Positions 9,791-19,414 of a DNA stretch of 64,000 bases are shown here, piece by piece. The stretch spans positions 62,001 through 126,000 of the forward strand of contig NZ_JACAIS010000001.1 in NCBI RefSeq assembly GCF_030325625.1, in the 5' to 3' direction. A program made the position numbers and the translations under genes. The notes under the pieces are model-generated. The model saw only the letters and a program-made list of their open reading frames with translations, was not told the DNA's origin and ran no database searches. Every line of letters begins with the position of its first letter. The first letter of the stretch is position 1. This DNA comes from Sphingobacterium sp. N143. Its GTDB lineage: Bacteria > Bacteroidota > Bacteroidia > Sphingobacteriales > Sphingobacteriaceae.

Positions 9791-9818
9791 GGTTGGGACT
9801 TATTTCCCAGCCTTTTTT
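9791..9818 (+). terminator. Rho-independent terminator after the COG0523 GTPase
   Basis: GGTTGGGA at 9791-9798 pairs with TCCCAGCC at 9805-9812 (one G-T pair) across a six-base loop, followed by six T. It ends the transcript of the GTPase gene and separates the first half of the pectin cluster from what follows. Confidence 0.75.
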
Positions 9819-9917
9819 GTTTTTTGTAGATGGCATGTAGACGGTTGTTTGGGCGCGGTAGATAATTTGTTGCCTATAAATGAAACAATATTTGCTCATT
9901 TATTCTGAATTTTGCTG

Positions 9918-10075
9918 ATGACAGGCGGTATTGAATCTTTAGGATGGAAAGCCGTGGAGAGCGGTATGGATGAGACTGCTATTTCAAATGAGCCCATGGG
10001 GATACCAATCAATGTATTGATGTAGCCAAAGATAAAGCGGATTTTGGGCTGTATCGAAAGGCGGTGCCGGAATGA
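9918..10075 (+). pseudogene. Possible remnant of a suppressor-of-fused (SUFU)-like gene
   Basis: From the ATG at 9918 one frame reads MTGGIESLGWKAVESGMDE and then ISNEP before stopping at 10025. This resembles the N-terminus of bacterial SUFU-domain proteins (pattern GW-A-[IV]-[DE] ... QEP). A second frame, shifted by one base from about 9992, reads HGDT, then a 14-residue stretch ending in DFG, then LYRKAVPE before a stop at 10075. That matches the spacing of the family pattern H-G-T ... DPLDGISVYR. The rest of the domain is absent. I read this as a frameshifted, truncated fragment. The comparison is from memory and the region is short, so the call is tentative; it could be chance. Confidence 0.28.
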
Positions 10076-10095
10076 TTCACTTAACTAAAAAATAG

Positions 10096-10833
10096 ATGGG
10101 AAGAAAAGCATTGGGACATGGTTTTTATATCATAGATAACAAGTTTATTCTGCATTTTAACAGTGAAGTATACCGGAAATTCTATCCGGTGATCGATTTT
10201 GAAAGCTTTGAAGTCGTGGAAAGCAATGGATCAACGTTTCATTATTTTAAGGACAGTAAGCATGTCTATGTGGACAGCTATATGAATCGCTTTGCGATTC
10301 TGCCGGATGCCCGTCCATCAGATTTTCATATCTTGGATTTTAAGAGCGGAAAGTCATCTACTGGCAGCAATGATTATCTCTTTGACCAAAAATTGCCGCA
10401 TCGCTTTGGTGATTACCGGATTCTGTCGGATTTTTATCAGCTGGCAGATCAGGCGGTTTATTTCAATTACCTGCATCAAGTGAAAGGGGCGGATCTGGCT
10501 ACCTTCGAGCTGCTCTATGCTGGTCAAGTGGGCAACGTGGCCAAGGACCAACATCAGGTATATTTTCGGGACAAGATCGTGGAAGAAGCCGATGCAGCAA
10601 GTTTTTCTTTTTTGGACGCCTGTTTTTCAGGGGAATATTACAGGGAATGTGACCATACCTATTATGCGAAAGATAAAAATTATGCCTATTATATCGATAC
10701 CCTGGCAGCTGCCTTCAAAATTATCAAAACGAAAGCTGTGGACCAGTTCCAATTTAAGGTCATTGATGAAGTGGGGTATGCCTATGATGAAAAATATCGT
10801 TACCGATTTGGAAAGCGGGAGAAATTAGCTTAA
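10096..10833 (+). CDS. DKNYY-type repeat protein of unknown function
   Basis: The product has 245 residues with no signal peptide, so it is probably cytoplasmic. It contains about four degenerate repeats, each with an aromatic-rich strand naming a displayed or hidden state, such as HYFKDSKHVYVDS (about residues 55-67), KDQHQVYFRDKIVEEADAASF (around 153-172) and AKDKNYAYYIDTLAAAFKII (around 195-214). The DKNYAYY repeat core is that of the DKNYY family. Such proteins are widespread in Bacteroidota and Proteobacteria and have no established biochemical role. It lies just after the possible SUFU-like fragment and has its own terminator overlapping the stop codon, so it is likely a single-gene unit inserted in the pectin cluster. 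An immunity role is conceivable but not shown. Confidence 0.7.
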   Translation: MGRKALGHGFYIIDNKFILHFNSEVYRKFYPVIDFESFEVVESNGSTFHYFKDSKHVYVDSYMNRFAILPDARPSDFHILDFKSGKSSTGSNDYLFDQKLPHRFGDYRILSDFYQLADQAVYFNYLHQVKGADLATFELLYAGQVGNVAKDQHQVYFRDKIVEEADAASFSFLDACFSGEYYRECDHTYYAKDKNYAYYIDTLAAAFKIIKTKAVDQFQFKVIDEVGYAYDEKYRYRFGKREKLA

Positions 10834-10856
10834 TAGCCTGGCTGGGCTATTTTTTT
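10832..10856 (+). terminator. Terminator of the DKNYY gene
   Basis: AATAGCC at 10832-10838 pairs perfectly with GGCTATT at 10845-10851 across a six-base loop, followed by a run of T to 10856. The stem begins inside the stop codon. Confidence 0.75.
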
Positions 10857-10977
10857 GATCATATAAGAAACAATGCTTAAGTTCTGAAATGGAGAATGCT
10901 AGTGTTTTTTTTCGGGAACGATTGCGTAAAAATTAGCTTACACTGAGGATAAAAAGTGCTAATTTCAATTCACTTAT

Positions 10978-10989
10978 GCAACCGGTTGC
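10978..10989. promoter_or_regulatory. Perfect palindrome GCAACCGGTTGC upstream of susC, candidate LacI-type operator
   Basis: A perfect 12-base palindrome with central CG lies 87 bases before the susC start. The layout A-A-C-C-G-G-T-T is the common core of operators bound by LacI/GalR-family repressors. A related half-site ACCGTTGC follows at about 10996-11003. No LacI-family gene is in the window, so the regulator would be encoded elsewhere. The only local candidate regulator is the AraC gene at 20999, and AraC proteins usually bind direct, not palindromic, sites. Confidence 0.45.
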
Positions 10990-11075
10990 TTATTACCGTT
11001 GCATGATATAACCAAATTATAAATTATTAAGGGAAACAGATAGTCCCCATTGTATGCAATAATCATTTAATCGTT

Positions 11076-14000
11076 ATGAAACCTAAAATAGAATGGACAA
11101 ATGGTCTCATCAAGGCGACTCCTTTCGTTTTCTTTCTGCTCAGCGCAGGCCATGCACTGGGGCAAGAAAAAGCGGTAAAAGGAACCGTAAAGGATCCTGA
11201 TGGACGCCCAATTGCGAGTGCGACCATCAAAGTGGTGGGCAATGATCAGCTTTCGACTTCAACAGACAACAACGGTAATTTTAATCTTCAGGTTCCCGCT
11301 ACGGCAAAACAGCTGAGTGTAAGCTATGTGGGGTCTGCTCTGCAGACGGTTGATCTAATCGCTGGACAACCTTTACAGATTGTGCTGCAGCGAGATGACC
11401 AGGCCTTGGATGAAGTGGTGGTAGTGGGGTATCAGACCGTAAAACGTAAGGACCTGACGGGCGCGGTGGCATCGGTGACAGGTAAAGATATAGCGGCCAC
11501 CCCGGTTGCCAATATTGCCCAGGCCATTCAGGGAAAATTGCCAGGAGTAAATGTGGTATCGCAGGACGGTCGGCCAAATGCTGATATCGCCATACGGGTG
11601 CGTGGTGGCGGTTCAATCTCGCAAAGCAACCAACCCTTGATCCTGGTCGATGGTATTATCGTCAACTCCATGAATGATGTACCCAGTGACCTTGTTGAAA
11701 GTATCGATGTGCTCAAGGATGCTTCCTCTACGGCAATTTATGGAGCCCGTGGTGCCAACGGTGTAATCATTGTGACCACCAAGCAAGCCAAGGAGGGGAA
11801 GATCAATCTCACGTATAACAGTTATGCTAAATTTAATACGCCGGCCAAATACCTGGATATCCTAAATCCGTATGAATACCTGAACTATGTATGGGCAAAT
11901 GCCGATGCCAATGGCAGTGCTTATCGTACCTCCTTTGAAAAACTGTATGGGCTGGGTGAATATAAGGGGAACAATACTTTGGGTATTGAAGCTTATCGGG
12001 ATGTCGCTACCACTGATCTGCAGCGGCAGGTGTATAAAAGTTCTTTTTCACACAACCATGATCTGACCATTTCGGGTGGAAGTGCCAAAACGAAGGTCCT
12101 CTTTGCGGCTAACTATATGGATGACCAGGGGATGAAACTCAACTCGTATGCCAAACGGGCCAATCTTTCTTTGAAAGTAACACAAAAGATCTTTGATAAC
12201 CTGGATTTTAATTTGGATACCCGCTTTTCGGACTTAAGTAATATGGGGAATGAAGGTACGACTAATGGAAGCGGTTCGCTCTTATCTTCGGCCTACCGTT
12301 TTCGTCCGATCAGTACCCAGGACATTAAAGGGGATCTGGCAGCCTTGCGGGAAGGAAATATCGAGCAATATGGGAAATTTTCGACCTGGGATAGCTATAG
12401 CGCTTATCATCGGATCAAAGATTATGAAGCTTTGGAGCGTACACAGAATTTGCGGGGTACTGCTGCGCTGAACTGGCGTATACGCAAAAACTTAAGTTTC
12501 CAAAGCAATTTTAACATCAGCAGGCCTTGGGGACAATCTAAGATATGGGGTGGGGCAACCTATAACAATTACTTGGATGATGCCACTGGTGAAAAGCTGT
12601 ATGCGGGATCCGCTGAGTTAAGTAAATCGGATGGTTGGAACCTACGCTGGACCAATACCTTAAACTATGACCTGAACATAGATGAACAACATAAATTAAA
12701 TGTGATGGTCGGACAGGAAACATCAAATTCGGCAGGCAATTCTGTCCGTATCAGTGCCAACCACTTTCCGGCAAGCTTCACCAAAGACAATGCTTTTGCT
12801 ATGATCGACCAGTATGATGCTGATCATGGCACGAGTTCATTTTCGACACTCGTGGATTCACCGGTACGGATCATGTCTTATTTTGGAAGGGCAAACTACA
12901 ATTTTGCTGACCGGTACTTGTTTACTTTCACCTTCCGTGCGGATGGTTCATCCAAATTTGCACCTACCCAACGCTGGGGATATTTCCCTGCAGCGGCATT
13001 GGCCTGGCGCATTTCGGAAGAGTCTTTCGCCAAAGAAATAAATTGGCTGGATGACCTTAAACTGCGCCTATCGTATGGTGAAGTAGGCAATGATGGCATC
13101 AGCTCCAACCTATGGTCACAAACCTGGTCGTCGGAGACCGACCGCAGGTTGCAGTATGTGATCAACAACCAATATCAAAAGTCCTATGACCTATCTTCGG
13201 ACCAAATGGCCAACCAGGATCTGAAATGGGAAACAACCATTACCCGTAACATCGGACTGGACTTTTCACTCTTTAACCGGAAACTTTGGGGAACGGTAGA
13301 CCTCTATAAAAATACAACCAAAGATCTGCTGATGCAGACAACACTACCGGGAATTACGGGATTTACGTCCATTTTCCAGAATATTGGGCAAACCAGCAAC
13401 AAAGGTCTCGAAATTTCGTTGTCGGGACAGCTGCTGAAAAATGCTGACTGGAATATTACGGCAGGGGCCAATATCAGCTTTAACAGAGGTAATGTCGATG
13501 CACTGGCCGAAAATATCACTGGGCTTTATGGCACTTCCTGGGCAAGCACAAGCACTTACCCCAATAGCGATTATATCTTAAAAGTAGGCCGTCCGGTAGG
13601 GCTGGTACGTGGACTGGTATATGATGGCTTTTATACCACCAGTGATTTTGAATACGCCAATGGCACCTATACCCTCAAGGAGGGGGTAGCTGATGTGGGG
13701 AATTTTATTGGAGCTGTACATGGGCTTGGCTCGAACGACCGCCCAGCAGGACAGACGGCCTATCCTGGTGTGGTCAAATATAAGGACCTGGACAATAGTG
13801 GATATATTGACGATAAGGATCTGACGGTGATCGGAGACATGAATGCCAAACATACAGGGGGATTCAACTTGAACGTATCTTATAAAGGGCTAGACCTGGC
13901 TACTTTCTTCAACTGGAGCTACGGTAATCAGGTGTACAACGCCAATAAATTGGCTTCCTTGTATGGCTATAAGGAATCAGGGGTGTATGAAAATAAACTT

Positions 14001-14414
14001 GCGATCCTAAAAAATGCCTATAGCTTATATGAAGTGGCCGATGGTAATTTGAACAGATTGCAGAGCCCCGAACAGCTTGATGCGGTCAATAGAAACGCAG
14101 CGCTGCCTCTGGCTTATAACGAAAATGGGGTGACTTCTTCCCTGGGGATCGAGGATGGATCATACCTGCGCCTCAATACCGTGACCCTAGGTTATACGCT
14201 GCCCAAATCGCTACTTAGGACCAAAAGCATCAACCGCCTGCGGATTTATGGCAGTATATACAATGTATGGACCATTACGGGTTATTCGGGACTGGACCCA
14301 GAAGTCAATGCCAATGCCGCTGCTAATCATGCTATTTACCCGACTCCAGGGCTGGATTGGGGGACTTATCCACGGGCACGTTCATTTGTACTGGGGCTTA
14401 ACTGTAGTTTCTAA
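11076..14414 (+). CDS. SusC/RagA TonB-dependent outer-membrane transporter (pectin locus)
   Basis: It imports oligosaccharides across the outer membrane, powered by TonB. Order of parts: signal peptide ending near ALGQ; carboxypeptidase-regulatory-like beta-sandwich (KGTVKDPDGRPIASATIKVV, about residues 39-58); TonB-box-like DEVVVVGYQT at about 112; plug with GKLPGVNV, SIDVLKDASSTAIYGARGA and GVIIVTTK (about 225-235); then a long C-terminal barrel ending in an aromatic residue (LGLNCSF). At 1112 residues it has normal SusC length. It has no extra N-terminal domain for anti-sigma signalling, so regulation is probably not by an ECF/FecR pair. The susD partner begins 12 bases after the stop. The surrounding enzymes point to pectin fragments as cargo; that is inference. 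Confidence 0.95.
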   Translation: MKPKIEWTNGLIKATPFVFFLLSAGHALGQEKAVKGTVKDPDGRPIASATIKVVGNDQLSTSTDNNGNFNLQVPATAKQLSVSYVGSALQTVDLIAGQPLQIVLQRDDQALDEVVVVGYQTVKRKDLTGAVASVTGKDIAATPVANIAQAIQGKLPGVNVVSQDGRPNADIAIRVRGGGSISQSNQPLILVDGIIVNSMNDVPSDLVESIDVLKDASSTAIYGARGANGVIIVTTKQAKEGKINLTYNSYAKFNTPAKYLDILNPYEYLNYVWANADANGSAYRTSFEKLYGLGEYKGNNTLGIEAYRDVATTDLQRQVYKSSFSHNHDLTISGGSAKTKVLFAANYMDDQGMKLNSYAKRANLSLKVTQKIFDNLDFNLDTRFSDLSNMGNEGTTNGSGSLLSSAYRFRPISTQDIKGDLAALREGNIEQYGKFSTWDSYSAYHRIKDYEALERTQNLRGTAALNWRIRKNLSFQSNFNISRPWGQSKIWGGATYNNYLDDATGEKLYAGSAELSKSDGWNLRWTNTLNYDLNIDEQHKLNVMVGQETSNSAGNSVRISANHFPASFTKDNAFAMIDQYDADHGTSSFSTLVDSPVRIMSYFGRANYNFADRYLFTFTFRADGSSKFAPTQRWGYFPAAALAWRISEESFAKEINWLDDLKLRLSYGEVGNDGISSNLWSQTWSSETDRRLQYVINNQYQKSYDLSSDQMANQDLKWETTITRNIGLDFSLFNRKLWGTVDLYKNTTKDLLMQTTLPGITGFTSIFQNIGQTSNKGLEISLSGQLLKNADWNITAGANISFNRGNVDALAENITGLYGTSWASTSTYPNSDYILKVGRPVGLVRGLVYDGFYTTSDFEYANGTYTLKEGVADVGNFIGAVHGLGSNDRPAGQTAYPGVVKYKDLDNSGYIDDKDLTVIGDMNAKHTGGFNLNVSYKGLDLATFFNWSYGNQVYNANKLASLYGYKESGVYENKLAILKNAYSLYEVADGNLNRLQSPEQLDAVNRNAALPLAYNENGVTSSLGIEDGSYLRLNTVTLGYTLPKSLLRTKSINRLRIYGSIYNVWTITGYSGLDPEVNANAAANHAIYPTPGLDWGTYPRARSFVLGLNCSF

Positions 14415-14426
14415 TTTAATTTTACC

Positions 14427-16472
14427 ATGATCATGAAAAGAAGAAATATTGTATTGACATTGCTCGCTTTGAGTATATCCTTTGTCCAATGTAAAGATTA
14501 TCTGGACACCTCATCGCCATCAAATACAGATGACCAATTTGTGACCACTACACCTTCAGAGGCGTTTAAGATCCTTTCCTGGTGTTATGCCAATTACCGG
14601 CAAAATTCATCTGTCCCCCTATATAATTGGAATGACCCGATCGGTTCGGATGCTGAAATGTATCCCGAAGGGAGTTCGACCAATAATATCAATGCGATTA
14701 TGCAGCCCGAATTATTGACGGTGGACGCAATGAAGGATGCATTCAATAATTTGTATACGACATTAGCCCGGGCGGTCAAGGTGGCGGGCCTGATTAAAGA
14801 AAAAGAAGCTTATAAAATCGCCATTGCCAATGGACAGACCAACGACTGGACCCAACTCTATGGTGAAGCCATTACCATGAGGGCCTTTTGTTATTTTAAT
14901 CTTGTCAAACATTTTGGCGATGTACCTTATGGTTTCGAAAATACGTACGTGACGGATTATGGCCTGACTTCCCGATTTGATATTTATGACGCGCTGATTG
15001 CAGAGGTAAAAGCTGTTGAATCTTTTATGTACAAGATCGGAGAAGGGGGAATTACTGCAGAGCGCTTTTCAAGAACCTTTGCGGATGCGCTGGTCGGTCA
15101 GATGGCGCTATTTGCCGGCGGATATCAAACTATTCGTACTGACGACGCTAATCTATATGCTGAGGTACAATTTTCCCGGAAAGGTGCCGAAGTCGCCAAC
15201 AGTGTGTATGCCCGCCGAACGGATTACCAGCAGTATTATAAAATTGCTGACGAATACCTACAAAAAGCCCTGGACAACAGTGGAACGGCAAAACTGATAG
15301 AAGTCGACGAACGTAGCCATACTTCGAACCCTTTTCAACGGCATTTTCAGTATATGCAGGATCTGCAGGTGAGCCCCGAGTCTTTATTTGAGGTTGGAAA
15401 TATCCAGGGCGGTCAGGCCGGACAGACGACCAATAGTGAATACCCGTATAATTTTGGACGACCTTCCAACGGTGGAAGCAATAACGCGGCACCCACGAAA
15501 ACTTTTGCGGGGGCGCGCATCATCCCGACTGTGTACTACAATGATTATCAGGATGGTGATCGGCGACGGGATGTGTCGGCAACCGTGACAGGCAGTACAG
15601 GTGATGGCAATGAAGCGATGTTGAGCTTTGTTCCGGGGTCAAAATTGGATGGCGGTATCGCCTTAAATAAATGGGATGAGAATCGTATGAGCCCCCCTTA
15701 CTCGGCGGCACAACGCCAATCTGGGATCAACCATCCAGTATTGCGAATGGCGGATGTGATACTCATGTTGGCCGAGGTCAAAGCAGAACTGGGGGATGCA
15801 GCTGCTGCACTCGAATTGGTCAATAAAGTGCGGCAAAGGGCTTTTGGCAATAGTGCACATAACTTGGCTGGATTGACTGGCGAGACGCTGAAGGAGGCCA
15901 TCTGGCATGAACGGAAGTTGGAATTTGTCGGTGAGGGAATACGCCGTTGGGATATGATCCGGTCGGGTAAATTTTCAGAATATGCCCTGGAGGTGCGTAC
16001 GGCGATGAAAACCATGGTTGCAGCGCTGAAAACAAAAGGGTATTATCAATTCCCAAATGGGAATATCATTGCGAATTATATCTATACGAAAAACGTAGCG
16101 CTGGCCAGCCCGTTGACCTTCGAAGCAAAAGATGTTACAGACCCGGTCTTGTACCCCGGCTGGCGAGGCCAGTACGATTGGTCAAAAACGGCTCTCAAAG
16201 TGACAGGGACAACACATAATACGGCTATCAAGGGATTGTTTGACTATATTGATCCGAATAGTGAACAGGCAAAATCGTTGGAATCGCAAGGTTACAAGAA
16301 AACAAAATGGGCCATTGATATTGTCAACAATGAAAGTAGCTTTGATCGGAATATCTTATCAGGCATCAAAACCGCACAGGACCCGCCGCGTTATTTCTTC
16401 CCGATTCCCTTTGAAACGGTCAGCAAATCAAAAGGAAAAATAACCAATGGCTATGGTCTGCCACAGCAGTAA
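14427..16472 (+). CDS. SusD/RagB surface glycan-binding lipoprotein (pectin locus)
   Basis: It is the lid and binding partner of the adjacent SusC. A lipoprotein signal ends in SFVQC with KDYLD after the cysteine, the standard SusD start. Tetratricopeptide-type helices and the SusD landmark AITMRAFCYFNLVKHFGDVPY occur in the first third, with RMADVILMLAEVKAELGD and ERKLEFVGEGIRRWDMIRSG in the last third. At 681 residues it is longer than most SusD proteins (about 500-600), the excess being in loops around residues 290-350 and 520-620. The first codons give two possible ATGs, at 14427 and 14433; both leave the lipobox intact. It is translationally close to susC (12-base gap). Confidence 0.93.
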   Translation: MIMKRRNIVLTLLALSISFVQCKDYLDTSSPSNTDDQFVTTTPSEAFKILSWCYANYRQNSSVPLYNWNDPIGSDAEMYPEGSSTNNINAIMQPELLTVDAMKDAFNNLYTTLARAVKVAGLIKEKEAYKIAIANGQTNDWTQLYGEAITMRAFCYFNLVKHFGDVPYGFENTYVTDYGLTSRFDIYDALIAEVKAVESFMYKIGEGGITAERFSRTFADALVGQMALFAGGYQTIRTDDANLYAEVQFSRKGAEVANSVYARRTDYQQYYKIADEYLQKALDNSGTAKLIEVDERSHTSNPFQRHFQYMQDLQVSPESLFEVGNIQGGQAGQTTNSEYPYNFGRPSNGGSNNAAPTKTFAGARIIPTVYYNDYQDGDRRRDVSATVTGSTGDGNEAMLSFVPGSKLDGGIALNKWDENRMSPPYSAAQRQSGINHPVLRMADVILMLAEVKAELGDAAAALELVNKVRQRAFGNSAHNLAGLTGETLKEAIWHERKLEFVGEGIRRWDMIRSGKFSEYALEVRTAMKTMVAALKTKGYYQFPNGNIIANYIYTKNVALASPLTFEAKDVTDPVLYPGWRGQYDWSKTALKVTGTTHNTAIKGLFDYIDPNSEQAKSLESQGYKKTKWAIDIVNNESSFDRNILSGIKTAQDPPRYFFPIPFETVSKSKGKITNGYGLPQQ

Positions 16473-16615
16473 CTGCACTAAAAATTGCAGGCCCACCTGC
16501 TTCAGAATGGGGAATGGTTATCTTTACAGTGCTGCGATAAAGCAGCTCGGTGGGATTGTAATCAATGTGAATTGAATGAAAAAGAATTGAAATAAACCTT
16601 ATAACTACAAATTTT

Positions 16616-18262
16616 ATGTCAAATACATGGAAAAATGTCTTGAAATATGCTGCTTTGGTGACTTACCTGGCTTGTGGCGAATCATCATCGACATTTGGAC
16701 AAAATTATCATTCTCAGGTCTGGAATCCGGACCTGGGAAATGGAAAATTCAAAAACCCGATTATCAATGCTGATTACTCTGATCCGGATGCCATCCGTGT
16801 TGGTGAAGATTATTATATGACTGCCTCGAGCTTTAACCACAGTCCGGGATTACCGATTTTGCATTCGAAAGATATGATCAACTGGACGATTATTGGGCAT
16901 GCCCTGCCCCGGCAGGTACCAGAAGCTGTGTTCAGCAAAGTACAGCACGGTGGTGGGGTATGGGCACCTTCAATACGGTATCATAACGATGAGTTCTACA
17001 TCTATTATCCAGATCCGGATTTTGGGATCTATCAGATCAAAACGAAGAACATTGGGGGACCATGGTCCGACCCTAAATTGGTATTTGAAGGAAAAGGTTT
17101 GATCGATCCCTGTCCTTTCTGGGATGAGGATGGACGTGCTTATCTGGCATATGCCTACGCTGGCAGCCGTGCAGGGCTAAAGAGCGTGATCGGCATTGCC
17201 CGCATGAATGGCGAGGGCACCCAAGTACTGGACCGGGGTACCATAGTCTATGACGGCCATGAGTTGGATCCTACGATTGAAGGCCCCAAAGTATATAAAC
17301 GGAATGGGTATTATTATTTGTTTGCCCCGGCAGGTGGTGTCGCGACAGGCTGGCAATTAATCCTACGCTCCAAAAATATTTATGGCCCATATGAGCGCAA
17401 AGTAGCCATGGCCCAGAATAAGTCAACCGTCAACGGACCTCATCAGGGGGCCTGGGTGGATACACCTACAGGCGAAGATTGGTTCTTCCACTTTCAGGAT
17501 AAGGAAACCATGGGACGTGTTGTTCATCTACAACCTATGGTTTGGAAAGCTGATTGGCCTGTCATCGGTGAGGATAAGGATGGCGATGGAGTAGGGACGC
17601 CGGTGATGAGCTATAAAAAACCAAATGTGGGAACCTCCGTATTTCCCCAGGCCAACCCGCAGGAATCGGATGAGTTTGATACGCCACAGCTGGGATTACA
17701 GTGGCAATGGCAGGCCAACCCAGACGGTACCTGGCTTATGCCATCTCAAGATGGTAAGCTGCGGCTCTATAGCCAACAGCCCCCGGCAGGAAGCAAAAAC
17801 TTGATGGCAGCCCCCAATATCTTGACACAAAAATTCCCCGCCGATGATTTCAGTGCCACTGCAAAAATACGATTGCGCCCAAGTGAAAAGGACCTTGGTG
17901 AACAAGCTGGTTTTGTAGTGGTGGGTGAGGATTATAGTCAATTATTTATCCGGAAGGACAAGGGCAGCTTCCAACTTTATTATGGCAGCTGTGCCAGCGC
18001 TTATGCCGGGACTGAAGAACAGGTCAAGCCGATAGCTATTCTGCCGGAAGACTTTGTCTATCTCCGTGTACAAGTCAAAAATGGAAACACCTGCAGCTGG
18101 TCGTATAGCTTGGATGGTAACAAGTATACAGCTGTGGAAAATGGCTTTCAGGCGAAACCCGGCAAATGGATAGGCGCTACATTAGGGCTGTATGCCAGCC
18201 GCGAAAAGCAGATCAATGATAGTGGCTATGCAGAAGTGGACTGGTTTCGAGTAGATCAATAG
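16616..18262 (+). CDS. Secreted GH43 arabinofuranosidase/xylosidase-type enzyme with C-terminal beta-sandwich
   Basis: It is a predicted exo-acting hydrolase of arabinose or xylose side groups. A signal-like N-terminus is followed by the five-bladed propeller of GH43. Catalytic acids are visible as Asp in YSDPDAI (about residue 57, base), Asp in LIDPCPFWDEDG (about 164, pKa modulator) and Glu in DPTIEGPK (about 222, acid). From about residue 340 a second domain begins (ESDEFDTPQLGLQWQWQANP), a concanavalin-like sandwich seen in several GH43 subfamilies, where it often closes over the active site. The gene follows susD by 143 bases, with a short GCAGG/CCTGC hairpin between them. Arabinan or arabinogalactan side chains of pectin are the likely substrate given the locus; subfamily was not determined. 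Confidence 0.9.
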   Translation: MSNTWKNVLKYAALVTYLACGESSSTFGQNYHSQVWNPDLGNGKFKNPIINADYSDPDAIRVGEDYYMTASSFNHSPGLPILHSKDMINWTIIGHALPRQVPEAVFSKVQHGGGVWAPSIRYHNDEFYIYYPDPDFGIYQIKTKNIGGPWSDPKLVFEGKGLIDPCPFWDEDGRAYLAYAYAGSRAGLKSVIGIARMNGEGTQVLDRGTIVYDGHELDPTIEGPKVYKRNGYYYLFAPAGGVATGWQLILRSKNIYGPYERKVAMAQNKSTVNGPHQGAWVDTPTGEDWFFHFQDKETMGRVVHLQPMVWKADWPVIGEDKDGDGVGTPVMSYKKPNVGTSVFPQANPQESDEFDTPQLGLQWQWQANPDGTWLMPSQDGKLRLYSQQPPAGSKNLMAAPNILTQKFPADDFSATAKIRLRPSEKDLGEQAGFVVVGEDYSQLFIRKDKGSFQLYYGSCASAYAGTEEQVKPIAILPEDFVYLRVQVKNGNTCSWSYSLDGNKYTAVENGFQAKPGKWIGATLGLYASREKQINDSGYAEVDWFRVDQ

Positions 18263-18379
18263 CACAGTTTGGCCCCATGCTTTGGCGGCCTGGTAGCCCT
18301 GAAATGATGGAATACTTCATGCGTTGAATAATGTTTTATGTGAATTTATTAGTTAAATAATGTGTTTATTTTACTGATT

Positions 18380-19414
18380 ATGAAAGAAATAAGGTTTATT
18401 AAATTTTTAACAGCTTACCTGATCTTCAGCCTATCGTTATTGAGCTCAGGAGTGCGGGGTGCTAGCTTGGAAGTGATCACTGTAGACCAACAAGGGAAGG
18501 GTGACTTTACGAGTATACAGGCCGCAGTTAATGCTGTGCGAGCTTTTCGAGGGGAACATGCTGTCCGGATCTGGGTCCGGAAAGGCACATACCGTGAAAA
18601 GGTGGTCATTCCAACTTACCTGGAAAATATTCAGCTGGTGGGTGAGGATGCCGCCAGTACAAAGATTGTCTTTGATGATTATGCTGGCAAGGTCACCAGC
18701 TGTCCTGATGAAACAGGGCAGACCAAGCTTGGTACATTTAGCAGCTATACCCTTTTGGTACGTGCCAGCAGGGTGCTCATTAAGGACATCACCATCGAAA
18801 ATGCTGCCGGGCCGGTAGGTCAGGCTGTGGCACTGCACCTGGAAGGAGACCAGATTGCCTTGGTGAACTGTCGTCTTATGGGCTTTCAGGATACCTTGTA
18901 CCTTGGAAAAAGCAGTGGTAGGAGTTATTTTACCAATTGTAGCATCAGCGGGACAACAGATTTTATTTTTGGTCCCGGGACCGCTTTTTTTTCAGCATGC
19001 AGGCTGATCTCATTGCGGAATTCGTATGTCACTGCAGCTTCCACAGCGCAGGGGCAACGCTATGGTTATGTATTTGATCACTGTGATTTTGTGGCGGCGG
19101 ATGAATCTGTCAATAAGGTATTTCTCGGTCGACCATGGCGACCTTATGCCAGCACAGTCCTTGTGGATTGCCAGCTGGGAGCGCATATTGTACCTGAGGC
19201 TTGGAATGAATGGAAGGGTGACAAGCTATTCCCGGATAAGGCTAAGACCGTATTCTATGCCGAACTGGGATCGCAGGGAGCAGGAGCGGCGGATCTTTCC
19301 AGACGGGTGAGCTGGTCCCATCAGCTGCCAGCTAGCAAACGCGGTAAGTATAAGCTTGATAAAGTTATGGGTGATTGGAACGTTAAATTGATGCTCAATG
19401 AAATGGAAAAATAA
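18380..19414 (+). CDS. Secreted pectin methylesterase, CE8
   Basis: It removes methyl esters from homogalacturonan so that PL1 and GH28 can act. All five CE8 motifs are present in order: GTYREKV (about residues 66-72), QAVAL in GPVGQAVALHL (about 149), QDTL in MGFQDTLYL (about 170), DFIFG in GTTDFIFGPG (about 192) and LGRPW in FLGRPWRPYA (about 246). The catalytic aspartates in QDTL and DFIFG and the arginine of LGRPW are intact. I chose the ATG at 18380; a GTG at 18362 would add six residues before the signal peptide. The signal ends near RGAS. The 3' end overlaps the next esterase gene by 17 bases, so the two are translationally coupled. Confidence 0.92.
   Translation: MKEIRFIKFLTAYLIFSLSLLSSGVRGASLEVITVDQQGKGDFTSIQAAVNAVRAFRGEHAVRIWVRKGTYREKVVIPTYLENIQLVGEDAASTKIVFDDYAGKVTSCPDETGQTKLGTFSSYTLLVRASRVLIKDITIENAAGPVGQAVALHLEGDQIALVNCRLMGFQDTLYLGKSSGRSYFTNCSISGTTDFIFGPGTAFFSACRLISLRNSYVTAASTAQGQRYGYVFDHCDFVAADESVNKVFLGRPWRPYASTVLVDCQLGAHIVPEAWNEWKGDKLFPDKAKTVFYAELGSQGAGAADLSRRVSWSHQLPASKRGKYKLDKVMGDWNVKLMLNEMEK

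Noticed and set aside
16487..16500. GCAGG/CCTGC hairpin between susD and GH43
   Set aside because: Only five base pairs with a four-base loop and no T run; mentioned in the GH43 entry but too weak to list as a regulatory element.
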